Positions 1 through 9,266 of a stretch of 64,000 nt of DNA are shown in pieces (position 1 is the first letter of the stretch; each line of letters opens with the position of its first letter). Source of the stretch: Scilla litardierei. Its lineage: Eukaryota > Streptophyta > Magnoliopsida > Asparagales > Asparagaceae. Under the pieces are notes generated by a model. That model saw nothing but the letters and a program-made list of their open reading frames with translations. It was not told the DNA's origin and made no database searches. The stretch covers positions 30,280,418 to 30,344,417 of the forward strand of contig CM061132.1 of assembly GCA_030789695.1 (NCBI GenBank), in the 5' to 3' direction. The translations under genes were made by a program, and so were the position numbers.

Positions 1-7
1 ATGAATC

Positions 8-2293
8 CTATATCTCGGATTCACCCATAATCCCCAATTCTCGACGCAACCGCACAAAGGAGTCCTCCTTTAGGGGTTTCGTGAAAATATCGGCGATTTG
101 CTTTTGGGTTTCAACGTACACTAAAATGATGTCCTTTTTAGCAACATGATCATCTAAAAAGTGGTGTCGGACATCTATGTGTTTTGATCGGGAATGGTGC
201 ACCGGATTCTTTGAAAGACAGATAGCACTTTGGTTATCCACCATGATAGGGCTAGTATCACAGTGAATACCAAAATCCTTCAAAGTGTGTCTCATCCAAA
301 GAACCTGGGCACAAGCGGCACCGGCGGCAATATATTCCGCCTCGGTGGTTGAAAGTGATACGGAATTTTGCTTCTTGGAAAACCAAGATACAAGAGAATT
401 TCCTAGAAAATGGCAAGTGCCACTAGTACTTTTCCTGTCGGATTTGCATCCCGCATAATCGGCATCACTGTATGAGACTAACTCATACGTGCTAGATTTC
501 GGATAAAGTAATCCAAAATCTAAAGTGTAACTTAGATAACGGAAAATACGCTTTACCGCTACTAAGTGAGACTCCTTAGGTTGAGACTGATAACGAGCAC
601 ATATGCATACGGCAAACATAATATCGGGCCTACTTGCGGTAAGATAAAGTAAGCTACCTATCATACCTCGATATAGACGAATGTCTACATCCTTACCGCC
701 CGTATCCTTGTCAAGATGCGTAGTCGTGCTCATTGGAGTCTTTTTCCCGGAAGCACTTTCCATTCTAAATCGCTTAAGCAACTCCACCGTATACTTCGTT
801 TGGTGGATGAAGATTGCATCGTTCAATTGGCGAATTTGGAGACCTAAGAAATATTTGAGTTCGCCCATGTGGCTCATCTCAAATTGTTCCTTCATAACAT
901 TAGAAAACTCTTCGCAAAGAGTGAAGTTAGTAGCACCGAAAATGATATCATTAACATAATTTTGAACTAATAAAATATCATTATTCGCATGCTTAACAAA
1001 AAGTGTAGAATCGGCTTCGCCCATTTTAAAATTCAAATCCAAAAGAAAATTCTTTAGGCGATCATACCAAGCTCGAGGAGCTTGTCTCAAACCATAAAGA
1101 GCTTTCTTAAGTTTAAAAACATGATTTAGAAATTTTTCATTTATGAAGCCCGGAGGTTGAGAAACGTAAACTTCCTCAACAACATCTCCGTTTAAAAATG
1201 CACTTTTAACATCCATTTGAAATAACTTAAAATTTTTATGGCATGCATAAGACAATAAAAGTCTAATTGATTCTAATCTAGCTACCGGAGCGAAGGATTC
1301 TTCGAAATCGATACCTTCCTCTTGGCGATAGCCTTGAGCAACTAACCGAGCTTTGTTCCGGACGACGACTTGATTTTCGTCGGTTTTGTTCTTGAAGATC
1401 CACTTTGTCCCTATGACGGTGTGGTTCTTCGATGGCAAAGGAACAAGCTCCCATACCTCATTCCTCTCGAATTGAATGAGTTCCTCCTCCATGGCAAGGA
1501 TCCAAGCACTATCTTCGCAAGCTTCAACTATATTCTTTGGCTCTATCGATGAGGCAAAGGCACAATTGGCGAAGTGGTGGACTTGCGATCTCGTCTTGAC
1601 ACTCTCATGAATATTGCCAATGACTTGCTCATGGGGATGGTCGCGTACGGTATGAAGCCGCTTGGGAATACCTTGATCACTAGGCACATTCTCAACAACT
1701 TCATTAGTAGGGTTAGTATCAATAGAATCAATTGAATCAATAGACTTAGAATTTTCAAACGAATCACATAAAACATCCATAGAATCATTGTCATTTGAAA
1801 TTCTAGAATTAGTAAAATTCTCATTAAAAGAGACATGAAGTGATTCCTCGATCGTAGAGGATCTTTTGTTGTATATCCGGTAGGCTTTGCTACGTGAGGA
1901 ATACCCAACAAATATCCCCTCATCCGATCTCGGATCAAACTTGTCCAAATTATCATATGTGTTTTTAATAAAACATTTTGCGCCGAAAACACGAAAATGT
2001 TTAACTTGAGGCAATCTACCAAACAACAATTCATAGCAAGTTTGTTTGGTGCCGGGCCTCAAAAGTATTCTATTAAACACATAACAAGCGGTGTGTACCG
2101 CTTCCGCCCAAAATTGATAACCAAGTTTGACTATCTTCGAGCATAGTGCGAGCACACTCCACAAGCGTTCTATTCTTCCTCTCAACAACACCATTTTGAG
2201 GAGGTGCGCGAGGGAAAGAAAACGTGTGAGTAATTCCAAGATCATCACAAAAATTTGAGAAAGACTCATTCTCAAATTCACCCCCATGATCAC
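8..2293 (-). pseudogene. Copia pol: integrase C-terminus, reverse transcriptase, RNase H
   Basis: This 761-codon open frame begins out of frame over the integrase core. True homology starts near residue 55 (integrase C-terminal part, [16 protein letters not shown]). It continues through a Ser/Asn/Asp-rich linker, the RT (about residues 275-520; [26 protein letters not shown]) and RNase H ([21 protein letters not shown]), to the natural end GIMGESEI and a stop at position 8. Product role: DNA synthesis from element RNA and removal of the RNA strand. The catalytic box reads YVND (residues 446-449) instead of YVDD, because the codon at 950-952 is AAT. Loss of that aspartate should abolish polymerase activity. 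Otherwise the domain is open and well preserved, so the copy is fairly young. Confidence 0.88.
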
Positions 2294-2440
2294 TACGAAT
2301 AGTGACTATGGTGGTTCCGATGAGATTTTGTACTTTCTTCACAAATATTGTGAAGTTTTCAAAAGCTTCATTTTTATTACATAAGAAAAATACCCATGTA
2401 AATCTTGAATAATCATCAACGATGACTAGCCATATCTTGC
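2073..2440 (-). pseudogene. Copia integrase catalytic core, frameshifted
   Basis: Minus-strand frame with the integrase core. The first catalytic Asp is in VDDYSRFTW (near 2417), the second in RSDHGGEF and the Glu in [13 protein letters not shown]. The enzyme inserts the cDNA into the genome. The frame of the upstream protease segment stops near 2437, and the frame of the downstream integrase C-terminus takes over around 2130-2150. At least two frameshifts therefore flank this core. All three D,D,E residues are present, so the damage is in reading frame rather than in catalytic residues. Confidence 0.8.
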
Positions 2441-3220
2441 ATTTCCTAAGGAAGCAACTCTAGTTGGCCCAAATAAATCTAGATGTAATAGCTCTAGTGG
2501 CCGTTTCGTAGAAATGCTTTTCTTAGGTTTAAATGAAGATTTAGGAAGCTTGCCACGTTGACAAGAATCACAAAAACTTTTCTTTTCAAAAACGAGCTTC
2601 GGAAAACCTTTAATGGAATTTAATTTCGAAAGCTTATAAAGTGTTCCAAAGTTCACATGTCCAAAGCGTCGATGCCATAAGTGTTGTTCACTTGTGTTAG
2701 CAACGAGACATTGTTCATATGACTTAGGAAGATCCAAAATATAAATATCTTTATGACGTGTGCCGGAAAATAATAATTTATTATTATCATTTGAAATATG
2801 ACACAATCCTTTCGCAAAGCTAACTTTGTAACCTTTGTCACAAAGTTGGCTTATTGAAATAAGATTATGATTTAAACCATCAACTAGATAAACATCATTA
2901 ATTAAGGGTTTAGAAGGGTTACCCACTTTACCAACACCGACGATGGTTCCGCTCTCGTTGCCTCCAAATACGACGCGATTTCCATTTGCAATGGGAACCA
3001 CTCCGGAGAGCAACAATAGGCCTCGAGCTGGTAGTAGCGGCAAGGGAGGAGTGAATACCTGATCGTAGACCACCCTTGTTTTGTTATGGCTTACCTTCGT
3101 ACCCAAGGGGGGTTTTACCCACCAAGTCCAGCTTTCTTGTGAAAGTCTTGGCTTGCTCTTTTTCCATGTCTGTTGATGAGCGCCACCCGTCATGTGTTTT
3201 GAACACCCGCTATCGAGTAT
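2426..3220 (-). pseudogene. Copia protease active site and GAG-pre-integrase domain
   Basis: The protease signature DSGCSKHM is encoded just upstream of the longest open stretch (about 3190-3220 on the minus strand). It is followed by the flap region (NRVVFGGNESGTIVGVGKVG), by NHNLISISQLCDKGY, and by the pre-integrase zinc-binding region with LWHRRFGHVNF and FCDSCQRGK. Protease cuts the polyprotein, and the HHCC-type region belongs to the integrase N-terminus. The stretch directly after the active site is a poor match to the family and may carry local frameshifts. The frame ends near 2426 instead of running into the integrase core. Confidence 0.8.
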
Positions 3221-3463
3221 CCAATTCCCTTTGGAGCTAAATTTAAATTTGTTGCTCCTCTTCTTTTTCTTTTCCTTGAGTACCTAAAGATAGAAACTTT
3301 CATATCATGGTACCCAAGGTCATTGGGTCCTCAAGAGTTAGACCTTTGGAAGCCAAGTCCAATTGGACTTAGACTTCCCCACATAATTTCTACTATGCAC
3401 AACATCCGAAAAATAAGCATTCATATATACTTGTTTTTCATCCATGCTTGTGTCCTTTGGGCT

Positions 3464-5577
3464 TCAAATAGTGAAAATTTTGGGAGCCATCATCCTATTG
3501 GGTGCATGCATGCGACGTTGATTTCTACGTGATGCATGTTGTGGATAGGCATAAGGAACATGATGGAATGGTGCACGACGAGAATTATTCATATGATGAG
3601 GTGGGTGAACATATGCATGTGTGGGAACACGTGCATGAGGGTGTCTCACATGGTGTGCACGTGCCCGTGAACGTGTATCATAGAAATCATCATATGTGTG
3701 AGATGGTGGAGTAGGATGTGTGTTCCTACGTGGCATGGTATTTGTGTACATATAAGCATGCCCCTTCTTTGGAGGTCCACCCAAAGTGGGTTTCTTTCCA
3801 AAAGAGGGTGTGGACGATGTGGAAGCACCATTTGTAGATGAACTACCAATAGAGTGTTTGCTACCACTCGTAGAGTCACCGGAAGTTGGCCTAACAAAAG
3901 TAGTGGCCGCTTTGGATGGACATCCCATCGTATACCCCAAACCAATGTGGTGATTGGCCGGAAGTAAGTCACTTAGGATTTTATCCAAATGGTCCTTACC
4001 CTTATTGAATCTATTGATTCGGCCTAATGTGTTCTCATATTTCTCTTTGAGAGAACGCATAGAAGTATCTAATGTGGATACTTGCGATGTGAGCACATAA
4101 ACACGAGATTTGAGATTCTCGTTCTCAATACTCAAAGTCGAGTTTTGAGAAGTTAAATCCGCTATCCTATGTTCTTCCGGATCATCGATGCTAACATGTT
4201 CAAGTTTAGATTTGAGATTAACAATCTCATTTCTTAACTCTTCAACAACGGTGTCGTTGTTGGTGATGATAGTCTTAGGCGAGGTTTGAATGCTAGCTAG
4301 GTCATCTGTTACTTTAGTATATCTATTTACTAACTTAGTGTATTTAGACCATAAATGAGAGTTAGCATCCCTAAGATCATCCATAGTTACCTCATCGCCT
4401 TCGTCGTCGCTATCATCGGAAGAGGAGGATCCTTGATCATGCTCCTCTCTTGCCATGAAGCACATGTGCGCTTGCTCCACTTTCTCATCGTCCGACTCTC
4501 CGCTTGAGGAATCCTCGGAGTCGGTGAATGTTGCTCCGACAAGTCCCTTTTTGTACCCCTTTTTGTACTTCTTTGACTTGTTGAACTTCGGCGCCTTCCA
4601 CTTCTCCTTTTGCTTGTTTTGAGGACAATCCGCTTTGATGTGTCCTGGCTTATTGCATTTAAAGCACAAAGGTGGAGAGGCGTTAGTAGAAGTAAATTTA
4701 GATTTTTGTTTGAAGTTACCCTTTCGGAAGAAGCGATTGAACTTCTTTGCCATGAGTGCAATGGATTCCATGTCCATTTCTTCTTCCGAGTCCTCATCAT
4801 CGTAGAGGTGGATGAAGCCGCCTTGAATGCAATCGCCTTTTTCTTAGGCGCATCTTGGTTCAAATAGGACTTCATCTTTTCTTGTAACTTCACCTTGCTA
4901 TCTTTGCGTACCTCGTATGACATCAAAGTACCCATTAGTTGAACTACGGTATATTTGTTCATGTCATTACCTTCCTCGATGGCGAAGGTACGTTTTTCCC
5001 AAGAAGAAGGAAGTCCTTTGATAAGCTTTGAGCACTTCTCCTTTTGAGTGTAGGACTTGCCGAGGGCCTCTAACTCGTTTATTATGTCAACGAAGCGAGC
5101 GTAATATTCTTTCATCTTCTCGCCCTGTTGCATATGAAACATTTCGTAATCTTTGTTTACGACTACGAGTTTAGAGTCTCTTACCCTACTCGTCCCTTCA
5201 TGAAGAATGAGGAGGGAGTTCCAAATTTGATATGCACTCTTACATGTGCATATATTATTGAAGTCCTCGGGCTCCAATGCGCATTGCAAGGCGTTCATTG
5301 CCTTGGCATTGCTTACCTCCGCGGCGATCTCCGCGGTAGTCCATTTCTCAAAGTCTTCTTCTTCGGGCTCAATGTATTCCTTCATTGTAGTCCTCCATAA
5401 GGATGCACTCCGGAGGAAGGTTTCCATCCGGCATTTCCAGTACCCATAGTTGGTACCGTTGAAGAATGGAGGCCTCGTAGAGGAATGTCCTTCCATCACC
5501 GAAGATGCTCCTTCTCGGTTCCTGAAGGTGTCATAGTTGGAAGGTGGACGCACGGTCTTGTTGTCGTTGGCAGACAT
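3464..5577 (-). pseudogene. Copia gag with zinc knuckle, frameshifted
   Basis: Gag starts at 5577 (MSANDNKTVRPPSNYDTF). It has the copia gag fold: FFNGTNYGYWKCRMETFL near residues 38-55, then NSLLILHEGTSRVRDSKL and GLPSSWEKRTFAIEEG. The frame breaks near 4790 within an acidic stretch. The other frame (4777 to 3464) carries the CCHC knuckle CFKCNKPGHIKADC, an acidic coiled-coil part, a Ser/Thr/Pro-rich part and a His/Arg-rich tail. Gag forms the virus-like particle and packages element RNA. The start is supported by its position 10 nt inside the primer site and by family similarity at the first codons. One frameshift is enough to explain the two frames. Confidence 0.85.
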
Positions 5578-5587
5578 AGCTAAGTAT

Positions 5588-5602
5588 CTGGCTCTAATAC
5601 AA
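5588..5602 (-). promoter_or_regulatory. Primer binding site, tRNA-iMet type
   Basis: On the minus strand the sequence reads TTGTATTAGAGCCAG, a slightly diverged form of the copia primer site TGGTATCAGAGC. It lies 2 nt inside the LTR edge at 5605. It marks the start of minus-strand DNA synthesis and fixes the LTR boundary. Confidence 0.75.
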
Positions 5603-6355
5603 AATGTAATGCCCTACAAGCTACTGCACAAGTACTAGAGGGGGGGTGAATAGTACTTTAAAATAATAAGGAGTATAATTCCAAATTAAATTGCAAACAA
5701 CTACCAAATCAATTTGCGGAAGCTTAAATTGAATGACAACAACAAAATTAACAATGCAAACAAATGATGTTAATGGGTTCGGATCCACCCAAGTCTCCCC
5801 GACTTGTTCCCGGTGATCCTACGTCCTAATCACCCGGATCCCCTCCGGATACTTGAGTTAGAAACCCTAACTCAAGATTTCCACTATGAATATCTTGTGA
5901 AAAACCTTCACAAGATCAAATCATACAACAATGGTAATAGTGAATCCCACAACCCGGGATCACAACCTTCTCTCACAACCGAGAGAATCAACAAGCAATA
6001 TAAAAGAGTTTATATTGAAATAAACAAACTTACCACAAAATCCTATACCTTGAGTTTTTCTTACCCAATAGGTGAAATGGAGGATTTGAGGAAGATGAAG
6101 TCACCAAGACCTAGCACCAAGGAAATGACCAGCAATCGGTGCCTAGGGATGATTTGGAGACTTGGATCAAGTAATAGCTTGAAGAGCTCACCAAGAACAA
6201 GCTTCTCTCAATATGGATTCTAGATCTAGAATAGTGAGAGAATGGGTTTCTTGTGAGGAAGAGAGCTTTTGATTTGAGTGAGAATGGCTATCTCTTTTGA
6301 TCTCAATGAATCTCTGAATGGAAGCTCTAACCTAGATAGAAATGACCTAGGTTCG

Positions 6356-6363
6356 TATTTATA
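6356..6363 (-). promoter_or_regulatory. TATA box of the copia LTR
   Basis: TATAAATA on the minus strand within CCCTATAAATAC, about 1 kb into the LTR and 58 bp downstream of the repeat cassette in the sense direction. The same extended box occurs at the matching place in the Tekay LTRs (25681 and 42707). Confidence 0.7.
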
Positions 6364-6420
6364 GGGTCCCATAAAAACAACTTAGGTCATTCTCCAACGG
6401 ATAGAAATCTGGGAGAATTA

Positions 6421-6960
6421 GTTGGTCAAAGAACAATCACTGACTGACTAGTTCATCAACTAGTCGGTCAGTCAAACAGCATGGACCGACTAAGAGAGGA
6501 ACTGAGAAGAGATAGAATTTCAGACCTAGAAATCTAGTCGGTCCAAGAAAACTTTCTGACCGACTAGTTTCACAACTAGTCGGTCAGTCAATGAACGTAG
6601 ACCGACTAAGAGGCAAAATGAAATAGTCTGAATACAAATTGACTTAGTCGGTCCAAGAACAAAAGTTGACCGACTAGATTGTCAACTAGTCGGTCACCAA
6701 ACGTTCTTAGACCGACTAACGATAAACAGTAGATTAGGAGAAATTTAGCATGAACAGTAAGTCACAACTAGTCGGTCAAAGAAGCATCACTGACCGACTA
6801 GTTCACAAACTAGTCGGTCGGTGAGTCAACGTAGACCGACTAACTGTAAACAGTAAAGTCCAAGAAATTAAGGAATCAAACTAGTCGGTCCAAGAAGAGT
6901 TGCTGACCGACTAGATCACCATCTAGTCGGTCAGTACTTGTTCTTGTACCAACTAACATG
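6421..6960 (-). repeat. Five-unit TAGTCGGTC inverted-repeat cassette (copia LTR)
   Basis: Five units, starting near 6421, 6534, 6643, 6763 and 6881. Each holds about four half-sites in fixed order: TAGTCGGTC, then GACCGACTAG paired with CTAGTCGGTC across a short spacer, then GACCGACTAA. Most units are followed by AACAGTA-like sequence. The array ends upstream of the TATA box. It is also found in the Tekay LTRs. Confidence 0.85.
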
Positions 6961-7356
6961 CACAAACAAGTCCGAATCGAAGCGCGACGCTTCGAGGAAG
7001 TTAGAATGAACTTGTACTAAGATCCTAGAGCTACGATATGAGCGTTATGAAGTTAGAATCGTAAGATATACTCAAGGCTTAACATTCTATATATCGAAGC
7101 TAAAAGACTATAAATAAAACCTTAATAAACGGTCTTCGAGAGCTTCGATTGATTCTTCATAACTTCCAAAACGGCGCAAGAGCTTCAACGAAGCTTTGGG
7201 AATGAATACAAGCTTTGGGAAGTGTTGAGATGTCGCTTTGAATGTTCTCGTGAATTTGGCAACGATCTCCAATACTGCGCTCACAAATTGTTAGTTCATG
7301 GATTATTTATGTTTGCTCATCATCAAAACCAAATCCGGGGAGTCCAATATTCAACA

Positions 7357-7830
7357 ATGACAGTTTAGTTTGATGCAGCAGTTTAAAAAGAGAATATCAC
7401 GTGCTCACGATGTAGCGAAAGCTACCAATTCACTAATCACTTATCACTGTTTATCACTTAGTGCATAGAGAGTCCACCTGCTGGCCAGCTCGTGGCTCAG
7501 GCCGCTTATCTTTATCACTATTAATCACTTGTGCACTAGAGATTTCGCCTGCTGGCCGGAGTGGCGGATCAGGCCATCTCGGGGCTCAGGTGGCCGCATA
7601 TCTCTTACCCCACCCATATGTGTCGAGCGTTGGGGTTTCCAACTACAGGGCTCGCTTCTGGAACACGAGCCGGGAATATAAGTATTGTAGCGGGTGCTAC
7701 ACAATCACGATGACTAATCAATATGCAATGCCATGAACAGATATTTGCGTACCGTTAATTGAATTTAAACATGACATACAAACATGATGAAGGTGACGGA
7801 CCAAGCTTCGTTGTCAAGCTAGGTCAATGG
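7357..7830 (-). repeat. Segment of the Tekay 3' LTR between two insertions
   Basis: Matches 31911-32384 of the other LTR at about 98.5%, with about seven substitutions, almost all C/T or G/A. It is flanked by the copia LTR on the left and by a filler sequence and the truncated Athila LTR on the right. It contains short repeats around AATCACTTATCACT. Confidence 0.9.
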
Positions 7831-7845
7831 AAAACAGGCTGTAGT
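7831..7845. other. Filler sequence at a deletion junction
   Basis: Fifteen bases join Tekay LTR sequence to the truncated Athila LTR. The string GGAAAACAGGCTGT spanning 7829-7842 also occurs at 7928-7941, about 100 bp downstream. This is the pattern of templated filler made during end-joining repair. Confidence 0.75.
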
Positions 7846-7983
7846 TGGAAAATTACAGGGTTTTCACTCGGCCGAGCGACTTTTGTCACTCGGCCGAGTG
7901 CGATGCGCTGCCTGTAGCGAAATTTGCGGAAAACAGGCTGTGCAGGGGCGTTTTGGTCAGGATTTTTGGACGATTTTTGGGGC

Positions 7984-7990
7984 TATTTAA
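7984..7990 (+). promoter_or_regulatory. TATA box of Athila LTR A
   Basis: TATTTAA in the context GGGGCTATTTAAGCCC. It is identical at 24256-24262 in LTR C and has a counterpart at 14035-14041 in LTR B. It lies downstream of the palindrome array and about 390 bp upstream of the hairpin array, so the hairpins should be transcribed. Confidence 0.65.
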
Positions 7991-8379
7991 GCCCTGTTTT
8001 TACCCTAGTTTTGGGAGCCATCTCTTAGATTTTTTGCAGCTTTTTGAGATTACTTTTTAGCTTTATTATTTGTGATTGGAGAAGAGGAAAAACTTGGATT
8101 TTTGTTGGATTAATTGAAGAACTACATTGGTTTGCATCTCTCTTCCCCAAAAACTCTATTTTTATTGTTTATATCATTGTTGTGATGAATTCCATTGCCT
8201 ATTTCATTGATTATTTTTGTGCTATTGCTATGATTTGTGAGTAGTCTCCACGTCTTGGGGCGTGGGGATGAACCCTACAAGCCCTATTTTATAATTGTGA
8301 TGAATTGGTAGAAATTGAGCTAGGATTGTTATTAGGGATTAGATTGGGATCGAATTACTACGGATAGCTAGGTATTCAT

Positions 8380-8682
8380 ATCAATTGGGATTTGCAAGAG
8401 ATTGGATCCCAATTTGATAGGAAGCCCTAGAAATCGGAATTGGGTTGGAGTCGGATTTTCGAAGTATCGGTTTGCAAGAGATTGGACCGATACTAGGATC
8501 TCCGGTTGCAATTCCGTGCCGATACCCGTTTGCAAGAGATTGGACGGGTAGGAACTATCCTAATTTAGATTGTGGACCGAGTTTGCAAGAGATTGGGCTC
8601 GGTGCGCAATTGGACGATGATGTTGATCCTAATGCTAGCTTTCCTAGGCTAGGGTTTGCAAGAGATTGGACCCGACCCTAGG
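8380..8682 (+). repeat. Five hairpins with a constant loop (LTR A)
   Basis: Each hairpin has the loop TTGCAAGAGATTGG and its own stem. H1: 8380-8391 with 8406-8418 (12 bp, one bulge). H2: 8463-8471 with 8486-8494 (9 bp perfect). H3: 8523-8529 with 8544-8550 (7 bp perfect). H4: 8576-8582 with 8597-8603 (7 bp, one G-U). H5: 8643-8655 with 8670-8682 (11 of 13 paired). The stems are unrelated to one another in sequence. The array lies in the part of the LTR expected to be the RNA leader. Confidence 0.9.
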
Positions 8683-9048
8683 ATAGCTATAGACCGGCAA
8701 CAGCGCGAGAGCGTGAGCTTGGTTCCACATTTAGTTGCAACTAGTTCATCCAAATTCTCATTCTAGCAATTTTGATACCGACGAACCACATTTATGAAAT
8801 ACGGTGAGTAGCGGGAATTCCCCATTCCCTAGACGTTCTTTATTTGATTTGATATTTCGCACATTTGTCTGACGATTGTGACAGGATCGCCCAAGGCAAT
8901 TCTCTCTATTCTTAAATAGCCAGGTTGATTAGGAGCAAGCACGGTCATTCGTCCTCCCTGTGTTCGATACCCGCTCGCCGCTATACCGTGCGCTTGCGGT
9001 AAAACTACAACCGTTCTTTGGGTGTACGTCCCGGAGCGATCAAGTTTT

Positions 9049-9066
9049 TGGCGCCGTTGCCGGGGA
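9049..9066 (+). promoter_or_regulatory. Primer binding site, tRNA-Asp
   Basis: TGGCGCCGTTGCCGGGGA is an exact 18-nt complement to the 3' end of plant tRNA-Asp, the primer type known for Athila elements. It starts 6 nt after the end of LTR A. Confidence 0.93.
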
Positions 9067-9266
9067 GGTGTTTCTCGTTGGGTGCCAATTTGTCACAATT
9101 AGGTTGACTAGATTACATTGAAAAAAAATCAAAAAAAAATAAAAAAAAACATTGAGAGAGATTTTTTCCCACCACCTGCTATTATTATTATCTTTATCTC
9201 TCTTTGTACCACTGACGTCTTTTCCAGGTTGTTTACTTTGATTGATCAGGTACAGTTGTTGCAGCG

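Larger units (their letters stand above)
1..7356 (-). mobile_element. SIRE/Maximus-like Ty1/copia retrotransposon, 5' part
   Basis: Reading on the minus strand from 7356 to 1 there is a 5' LTR, a tRNA-Met-like primer site, gag with a zinc knuckle, protease, integrase, reverse transcriptase and RNase H. Integrase before RT is the copia order. The gag family, the long LTR and the LTR end with a C-tract (CTATTCACCCCCCC on the minus strand) point to the SIRE/Maximus lineage. The 3' end, with any env-like ORF and the 3' LTR, lies beyond the left edge. The element sits in the LTR of the Tekay-like element: sequence directly right of it (from 7357) matches 31911 onward. Several frameshifts and a changed RT catalytic residue make it defective. 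Confidence 0.9.
5605..7356 (-). repeat. 5' LTR of the SIRE-like copia element
   Basis: Bounded by TG and CA in plus orientation (TGTAATGCCC at 5605, ATTCAACA ending at 7356) and flanked on the inside by the primer site. The 1752 bp length cannot be checked against the partner LTR, which is outside the window. It contains a five-unit inverted-repeat cassette and a TATA box. The outer boundary is supported by resumption of Tekay LTR sequence at 7357. Confidence 0.75.
7846..9042 (+). repeat. Athila LTR A, 5'-truncated
   Basis: Aligns to 24118-25314 at a constant offset of 16272 with only three differences noticed, all near the 3' end. It lacks the first 621 bp of the complete LTR. It ends in GAGCGATCA directly before the tRNA-Asp primer site. 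It keeps two CTCGGCCGAG palindromes, the TATA box and the whole hairpin array. Confidence 0.92.

Noticed and set aside
6421..6960. CRISPR-like or satellite reading of the TAGTCGGTC units
   Set aside because: Units have an ordered internal inverted-repeat structure, lie upstream of a TATA box and occur in two LTR families. A regulatory cassette explains them better.
8392..8669. CRISPR-like direct repeats of TTTGCAAGAGATTGG with 35-65 bp spacers
   Set aside because: Plant retroelement LTR context, unequal spacing, and each repeat is the loop of a hairpin. It is repeated in all three Athila LTRs.
8044..8681. Small open frames in LTR A, repeated identically in LTR C
   Set aside because: The identity comes from LTR duplication; no domain, and the second frame simply translates the hairpin array.
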